Under the pieces are notes generated by a model that worked only from the letters and a program-made list of their open reading frames with translations, was not told the DNA's origin and ran no database searches. From Lentinus brumalis (lineage: Eukaryota; Basidiomycota; Agaricomycetes; Polyporales; Polyporaceae), in assembly GCA_001792895.1 (NCBI GenBank), contig MARA01000011.1, positions 620,001-684,000 of the forward strand: a stretch of DNA of 64,000 nucleotides. The letters run 5' to 3'. The translations under genes were made by a program, and so were the position numbers. Position 1 is the first letter of the stretch, and each line of letters begins with the position of its first letter. Positions 58,236-64,000 of this stretch are shown here, in pieces.

Positions 58236-58876
58236 TCATTCAGTCTTCGCCGGGAAGATACTGATGACCTTCCAAACCGCATCCTTCCCGCGTTCCCAAG
58301 CCTGGGGCCCTCGGCTCTCCTCCCCGCCGAACTCTACCATGACGCCGTCCTTTGACCACTCGCACCAGATGCCTATCGACCCGGAAGACGGCCCCGCACC
58401 TCCGCCCTTCCTGTCTGGTTCTCCCATAGCCAGCACGAAGTCCTTGCCAGTCGTCTCTGGGGTGATGCTGACGGACTCGGCACGCGTCTGGCCTTCCTTG
58501 TCGGCGGGGAGCGGAACAAGACTGAGGGTGATCGGGAGATGGTGTAGGTGGTGTAGGGTGATTTGGTCGCGCGAGACGCGTTCGCGCCTGCCTTCGGCTT
58601 CGGAACGTTGTAGATGTCGATTCCGTCAAGGATGAGGTTGTTGTCCTGCAGCTCCTCGAGCTTCAGCCCCGTCTTCGGCTTGTATCCGCCGACGGGCTTG
58701 AAGAGCAAGCTGAGGCCGAGCGGGTAGTAATTGAAGTAGACGGCGTCCGAGTAGGACTTGACTTCGGGCGTCGGGGCATCTGGCTTCGACGCTGCGGTCG
58801 CAAGTGCGGAGATATGAGCAGTGAGCTCTGCAGAGAACGGTTTGAGGCCAAGGAGGTTCTTGAGATCGCTGGCCAT
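58236..58876 (-). CDS. Conserved fungal protein; one apparent frameshift
   Basis: A single exon. The N-terminal part contains DLKNLLGLKPFSAELTAHIS, AVYFNYYPLGLSLLFKPVGG and DNNLILDGIDIYNVPKPKAG; the C-terminal part contains ESVSITPETTGKDFVLAMGE and GSIGIWCEWSKDGVMVEFGG, then GPQAWERGKDAVWKVISIF. These blocks recur in many basidiomycetes and have no assigned function. At about 58540-58545 the frame slips: one extra base near ccatctcccgat joins SPYTTYTI to PITLSLVPLPADKEGQ and makes the gene 213 codons long. The seipin gene starts 113 bp away on the other strand, so they share a short bidirectional promoter. Confidence 0.78.
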
Positions 58877-58989
58877 GGTGGTGGTAGCAGAAGAAGATAA
58901 TCACGTGTAGCGCGTATGACGTCTGGACGCGAGGCGCTGCTCTCTGCCGCACACTCTCACCAGCTCTCCTCGCATGCACGCTCGCCTCC

Positions 58990-60360
58990 ATGAGTGCTAG
59001 CATGGATCCCTTGGCAAAAGTTGACGTGGACCAAGAGGAGCAAGAGCAGCTGCGCGAGAAGGTCGCGGAGGACACGCGCGGCATCCTCAACTACTTCTGG
59101 CCGTTCCACCCCATGCAGCTCGCCATCGACCTCCTCTGGGCTCTGGGTCGTCTGTTCCGCCCACTTGCGCCGCACCTGATCCCCCTCGCTGTCTTCTCAG
59201 CGGCCTTGCCGCTTATCGCCTTCTTGTCGGTCGGGTCGGGGTACATGGTATGGAAGAGCGTCGCGGTCAGTTGGGAGACTGAGCTGTACTTACAGTACGG
59301 GTATGTGCCTCTATGTCAGTCCTCAGAAATCCTCTCATAGTGTCTGCGCAGTGAAAGCGTGTCGCCATATGCGGAGGTAATGCTCACGGAGCTTGGGCCG
59401 CAACAGCCATATGACATCTCCCTGCATCTGGTCGTCCCCGCAAACGAAGCGAATTTCCGGCTCGGTAACTTCATGGCAAGCCTCTCTCTCATGACACCAT
59501 CCAATGGCACTATTGTGGATGCGCGCAAGCCGGTACGTACATTCTTCTCGCTCATATTCTCGCTCATATGCGCCTTGGACATTGACCCCGCGCCCCAGGC
59601 AATTGTGCTCCCGCCATATGCGTCTCCATGGACGTATTTGTACAACCGCCCAGGAACGATCGACCTCAACTTGCAGATGCTCAGCGACTTCGTGGTGGGC
59701 ACATCTCGTGCACTTGCCAGGATAGAGCTAGGTCGCCGAGATCAGTGGCGGACACTGGGCGAAGGACACGGACGCGAACTCGCAGTCCTCTCTGGAACCA
59801 TCCGAGGTATCGTAAAGCACCACGGTGTCCGGTAAGCAAGCTGCATTGCCTCCAAAAGCTGACCACTCAGTTAACCATGCATTGCAGTGGCCTGATAGCG
59901 CGCTTCCCGCTCATCTTCTCCCTCGTCGCCGCCTGCGTATTCTTCTTCATTTTGTTCATTGGCCTGGTCGCGTGCCTCATGCCCATAGTGGAGTGGCACT
60001 TCCCTCCAGACGAGCCGCGCCAGCTCGAGCCTGAAGACAAGCCGCGCAGACGCAAGCGGTCTCGTCGTCCAGAGCGCATTGAGAAGGAGCGTTCGACGAG
60101 CGAGAGCAGGCCAAAGACTGCCGTACGGAGAAGCGGGGGCAGCGGTTCCCGCTCTAGACCATCTGTACGTGTCCGTGCCACACTTTTGACCTGGAGCTGA
60201 ACCGAGCGTATAGAGCGGGTTGTATACGGACGTCAAGGGTGAGGATGCTGATTACCAGACTTTGATCGCGGACTCTGCGTCCGCCGGCCATGGGCCAATC
60301 CCTGCACCCATGCGGCGACGTGTATCGCGACAGTCGGAGAACGATCAGTTCGAGCAATAG
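58990..60360 (+). CDS. SEI1: Seipin, lipid-droplet biogenesis protein
   Basis: Five exons (58990-59300, 59352-59532, 59599-59831, 59888-60164, 60214-60360) give 382 residues. There are two membrane helices: HLIPLAVFSAALPLIAFLSV near the N-terminus, and FPLIFSLVAACVFFFILFIG after the lumenal domain. The lumenal seipin core shows the diagnostic start (YDISLHLVVPANEANFRLGN, FMASLSLMT), then WTYLYNRPGTIDLNLQMLSD and RIELGRRDQWRTL. The C-terminal cytosolic tail is very basic then Ser/Arg-rich. Seipin forms rings at ER-lipid droplet contacts. Length is within the range of fungal seipins. Confidence 0.92.
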
Positions 60361-60559
60361 GTCACTCTCTGACCGTCGGAGGCCTGTACGTTGGCATCGG
60401 ACATAGACATCATCTGGGTAGTAGTATTCAAGTTGTAATGCCAGGGCCCTCTGTACATCACCCAATCCTGTGAATTATCCGTTACATCTCTCCAGTATGA
60501 ATCTATATGGGGTATGTGTTGTAAATGCCGAAGCAGCATGCGACAGAGTGGGGGGAATG
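60361..60559. other. Convergent 3' flank of seipin and SH3BGR-like genes
   Basis: A 199-bp spacer; nothing recognised beyond the 3' ends. Confidence 0.5.
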
Positions 60560-61848
60560 TCAAGCATCTTGCGTCTCCTCTGCGGCAGCAGGCTTGTCTG
60601 TACCCGCAGGCTCCACGTTCTCTGCGGCCTTCGTAGGCTCCTCTGACTGCTCCTCGGCCGTCGTCTCATCCCCCTTCTCTGCCGCCTTCGTAGGCTCATC
60701 TGACTGCTCGGCTGCCTCCGGCTCCTCCGCCTTCTGTGCGGCCTTCGTCTCTTCCGTGCTCGCAGCAGGCTCATCAATCTTCACCTCAAGCTTCGGCACC
60801 TCAGTCTTCTCCGACGCGACCTCTTGGACAGGGACGGCAGGAGGCTGCTCTTTGGCTGGCACAGCGGGCTTCTCCTTCGTCGCCGCAGATGGCTCCTTCG
60901 CTGCCGCAGACGCCTTCTTTGCTGCCGCAGAATCCTGGAGGACCTTCGCAAGCGCAGCAGCAGGCCCCTCCTTTGCGGAAGCCGCTGACGCCTCCTTCTC
61001 AAGAGGGGCAGGAGCCTTCTTCACTGCGGCATCTTCGCCAGCCAGGCCTTTGACGAGGTCGTTAGCCGAGGCTTCGTCAAGCCCCAGCTCCTCCACAAGC
61101 TTGAGCAGTTCGTCGTCGGTGACGTTGACCCCATGGAGACTCGAGTCCCCGAGCTTGTCTCCCGCGTCTAGCTCGCCTTCTCGGTGAGGGTGCTTGCTCT
61201 TGATTGGAGAAGGTGCAGGGGAGATGTGCTCGGGATTCATCTGTGCGGGGGCATACGCGCCAGGGATACCGACGGGAACGGCGCGGAGGAGGGGTTTGTC
61301 ATCTTCGAGGGGGTCCCAATTCTCGTTGAGGCGGAGGAATTGGTCAAGCTCGCCGAACTCGACTGCTTCTTCGCTGAGTAACAGGCGCACGATCAGAGCA
61401 ACCCCATGAAGCCCATGACACGGTGCTGCACTCACAAATCCTGGAACGTCTAGAAGACCGGAAGCTCAGTACCGCTGCAAGAGCGAAGCTATGAATGAGA
61501 CGCACCCCGGGGAACTGTCCTCCAATGAGCAGTCCTGGTAGCTGCTGCTTGTCTACGCGCGCGCACAGTCAGCTTTCCTGGTGCCCTGCCGGCGGCGAGC
61601 GGATAGCAGACCAGTACTAGCCTAGTGGTGCTTTCCTGCGCCAGAGCTTCTTGGCATCTTCGTCGGAGGCGAGATCGTAAGACGTGAACTGGGCCTTCTT
61701 GACCTGCAGGACGCGCAGGACATACTCTGCGAGATGGGATCGGATCCTGCGCATGTCATGGATGCGAGAGATGCGCACCTTGGCGCTGCCGGAGCGCGGG
61801 CTGGGATGCGATGGTGGTGAGGAAAACCTGGATGGGAGGAGGAGGCAT
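60560..61848 (-). CDS. SH3BGR-like (thioredoxin-fold) protein with long acidic Ala/Glu/Pro tail
   Basis: Five exons (61848-61779, 61726-61622, 61552-61506, 61449-61436, 61373-60560) give 349 residues. The N-terminal 100 residues have the SH3-binding-glutamate-rich fold: IQVFLTTIASQPALRQRQ, QVKKAQFTSYDLASDEDAKK, PLDKQQLPGLLIGGQFPG and EAVEFGELDQFL. The remaining 250 residues are low-complexity Ala/Glu/Lys/Pro/Thr repeats, presumably disordered. Exon 4 is a 14-nt microexon supplying TFQDF between FPG and EEAVEFG. The intron before exon 3 starts with GC (gctagt), since no GT site keeps the frame. Function in fungi unknown. Divergent from the MMSDH gene 245 bp away. Confidence 0.82.
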
Positions 61849-62010
61849 GGCTGAGCGTTGGTGGAAGACAAGAGCCGCGGGAGGCGCGGGCGGGGGCGCG
61901 GGCGGATCAGACGGTGGCGGACGCCTTGGGGTACCCCACATGACCCCCGCGTCCTCCTCACGCGTCCTGCGTCGGTGACCGACGTTTCTGGCCCGGAACC
62001 CCGCCGGAAG

Positions 62011-62020
62011 ACATATATAC
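62011..62020 (+). promoter_or_regulatory. TATA box of the MMSDH gene
   Basis: acatatatac lies about 75 bp before the start codon at 62094, in the short divergent promoter shared with the SH3BGR-like gene. Confidence 0.45.
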
Positions 62021-62093
62021 TCGCCTTGCGAACGCGAAGCTGGTCTGCTGCACCCACGAACCCATCGGGCCATTCCCACTCACTCCCCTCCCC

Positions 62094-64000
62094 ATGTCTC
62101 TCGCCAAGCTCCCCTTGCCCGCTCAGCTGCGCGGCGTGCGTGCACTGGCAACCGCAGCGCCGCGTCCCGCCCTCAGTGGGCTGAGCGCAACCGCGAAGTC
62201 GAAGGCCGAGAAGATCTCCCAGGACTGGAAGGGCACCAGCGCGACTGGCGCGAACACCAAGAACTTCATTGGCGGGGAGTTCGTCGAGAGCAAGACAGAC
62301 AAGTGGATCGACGTCGTGGATCCCGTATGTGTCCGTCCATCATACTCCAGTACCGCCTTGACTCAGAATGGTGGACCATAGGCGTCCCAAACGCTCTTGA
62401 CAAGGGTGCCCGAGACCACTCCTGCCGAGTTCGAGCAGGCTGTGGACGCTGCCTCACAAGCATACAAGACTTGGAGCCGTACAAGCGTCCTCACCCGGCA
62501 GAGATTCGTCATGGAGTGCGTGCTGCTTTCTCCTTCTATACTCTGGTCTGACGGTCGCGCAGCCTGCAACACCAGCTGAGGCAGAACGGAGACGCTATTG
62601 CTACCAGCATCGTTCTCGAGCAGGGCAAGACATATGCAGGTTCGTCCGACTCTCGTCCCTCTGTGAGACCCGTGGCTTACACCTTGTCCAGATGCACAAG
62701 GAGACCTGCTTCGAGGGTTGCAGGTGGTGGAGAGTGCTACCAACATTCCGACCGCCCTCCTCGGGGACACGATCGAGGGTCGGTCTGTTCGACTGTTCAC
62801 AAGTACGGCCTCACTGACCAGTCGCCATAGTCTCCAAGGACATGGATACCTCAACACGACGACTTCCTCTCGGTGTCTGTGCGAGGTCGGTCTCCTCAGC
62901 TACGCCTCAATGTCCCTTGCTGACGCGCTCGTGAATAGCATTGCGCCCTTCAACTTCCCTGCGTAAGCTATATAGCCCGCAAGTCAATGTGGTTGATCAC
63001 TCACATTCATCCGTAGTATGATTCCTCTGTGGACCATCCCTATGGCTTTAGCTACCGGCAACACCCTCATCCTCAAGCCCTCAGAACGAGATCCAGGCGC
63101 TGCCATGATCATCTCCGAGCTATGCCAGCGCGCAGGGCTCCCCGCCGGCGTGCTCAACGTTGTTCACGGCACGGTACCGACCGTCAATGCCATCTGCGAC
63201 CACCCGTCTATTAAGGCCATCAGCTTCGTGGGCGGTGACCGCGCTGGCAAGCACATCTATGAGAGGGGCCGTGCAAGCGGCAAGCGGGTCCAGGCGAACC
63301 TGGGTGCAAAGAACCATGCTGTCCTCATGCCTGATGGTGGGTGGGTAAGATGTCCCGCCATGTACTCGTTGCTCATCGATTGCGCAGCGAACAAGAACCA
63401 CGCATTGAACTCAATTCTTGGCGCTGCATTCGGAGGTATGTGTTGCAGTAGAGATTTGTATAATGAGCTCATCGTTGCCCCCCCTCAGCTGCCGGGCAGC
63501 GTTGCATGGCTATCTCCGTAGGTGTGTGGATATCGCAGTGTTTTGTGTCGTGCGCTGCTGACCACTTGGGATAGCTGTGTTGGTCGGGACCGCACAATCA
63601 TGGCTGCCCGAGCTCATCGAACGCGCCAAGAAGCTCAAGGTCAACCAGGGCTTCGAGCAGGGTGCCGACTTGTGAGTGCTATTATTAGCCTACTGGTCGG
63701 TACATATATCAGGTGCTCACCGAGTTCTAGTGGTCCCGTCATCTCCCCAGCTTCCAAGGAGCGCATTACTGGCCTAATTGCCTCTGCCGAGGAAGAGGGC
63801 GGCATCATCCACCTCGATGGCCGCGGTTACGAGGTCCCTGCCTTCCCCGACGGCAACTGGATCGGCCCGACGATCATCGAGGCGACGACCACGATGCGGT
63901 GCTACCGGTGAGCTCTTCCAACGGTCTGACGGTCACCTTGAACGAGCGCTCATCATGTTTACAGTGAGGAGATCTTCGGGCCTGTCTTGACCGTCATCAC
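62094..64000 (+). CDS. Methylmalonate-semialdehyde dehydrogenase (acylating), 3' part outside window
   Basis: Mitochondrial ALDH6-type enzyme of valine and thymine catabolism. The N-terminus is a likely presequence (Leu/Ala/Arg-rich, no acidic residue) before FIGGEFVESKTDKWIDVVDP. Then come LTRQRFVM, LEQGKTYADAQGDLLRGLQV, CASIAPFNFPAMIPLWTIPM and NTLILKPSERDPGAAMI. Next are VVHGTVPTVNAICDHPSIKA, SFVGGDRAGKHIYERG, NLGAKNHAVLMPDANKNHAL and the catalytic Cys region AGQRCMAISVAVLVGTAQSW, rebuilt across introns. FGPVISPASKERITG and IGPTIIEATTT follow before EEIFGPVLTVI at the very edge. Introns are short and numerous. The ALDH6 call rests on the PFNFPAMIPLW and GQRCMA blocks. The C-terminal ~100 residues are missing because the window ends. 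Confidence 0.9.

Overview
The window is nuclear DNA of a basidiomycete fungus, most likely an agaricomycete. Evidence: genes on both strands are cut by many introns of about 45-70 bp; coding frames are GC-rich; families include a Zn2Cys6 factor with a fungal regulatory domain, jacalin-like lectins, an LCCL membrane protein, an F-box/LRR-type protein and conserved basidiomycete hypotheticals. A polypore-like origin is only an impression from family similarity. Gene models were built by joining exons at GT..AG (rarely GC..AG) junctions that keep frame and restore family motifs. No database was searched.

Layout. 1-16 kb: end of an unknown gene, M16 metalloprotease (-), prephenate dehydratase PHA2 (+), CPSF30/YTH1 (+), Zn2Cys6 factor (-), YjbQ-type enzyme (-), two-helix membrane protein (-). 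15.8-21.7 kb: a DH-PH RhoGEF (+) converges on the NGL2-type nuclease (-). 21.7-26.9 kb: accessory region with two jacalin-like lectin paralogs (-), poorly assignable ORFs and a 40-bp duplicated element. 26.9-32.3 kb: CHK1 remnant (-), RAC1 (-) and SHB17 (+). 32.5-34.0 kb: a pair of roughly 480-bp inverted repeat arms. 34-43.4 kb: long coiled-coil protein (+), F-box protein (-), mitochondrial carrier YHM2 (+), Mpv17/PMP22 protein (+). 43.5-52.7 kb, all minus: TRS85, an unknown gene, a fragment of TRS85 exon 1, a WW/Gly-rich protein and a Cys/His-motif protein. 53.3-64 kb: LCCL protein (-), small unknown genes, two conserved fungal proteins, seipin (+), SH3BGR-like protein (-) and the start of methylmalonate-semialdehyde dehydrogenase (+, cut by the window end).

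There is no operon-like organisation. Shared themes are membrane trafficking and small-GTPase control (RhoGEF, RAC1, TRS85), mitochondrial metabolism (M16 protease, YHM2, MMSDH), lipid droplets (seipin) and RNA processing or decay (YTH1, NGL2).

Three observations stand out. (1) Extremely short exons (two of 3 nt, then 6, 7, 12 and 14 nt) are needed to rebuild invariant motifs in YHM2, YjbQ, SHB17 and the SH3BGR-like gene; several lie beside non-canonical GC-AG introns. (2) CHK1 keeps its C-lobe and regulatory tail but lacks a recognisable N-lobe and catalytic loop. (3) Five conserved genes each need exactly one extra base to restore their frame, always the same direction, which looks more like assembly error than decay. 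No CRISPR array, rRNA or convincing tRNA was seen.
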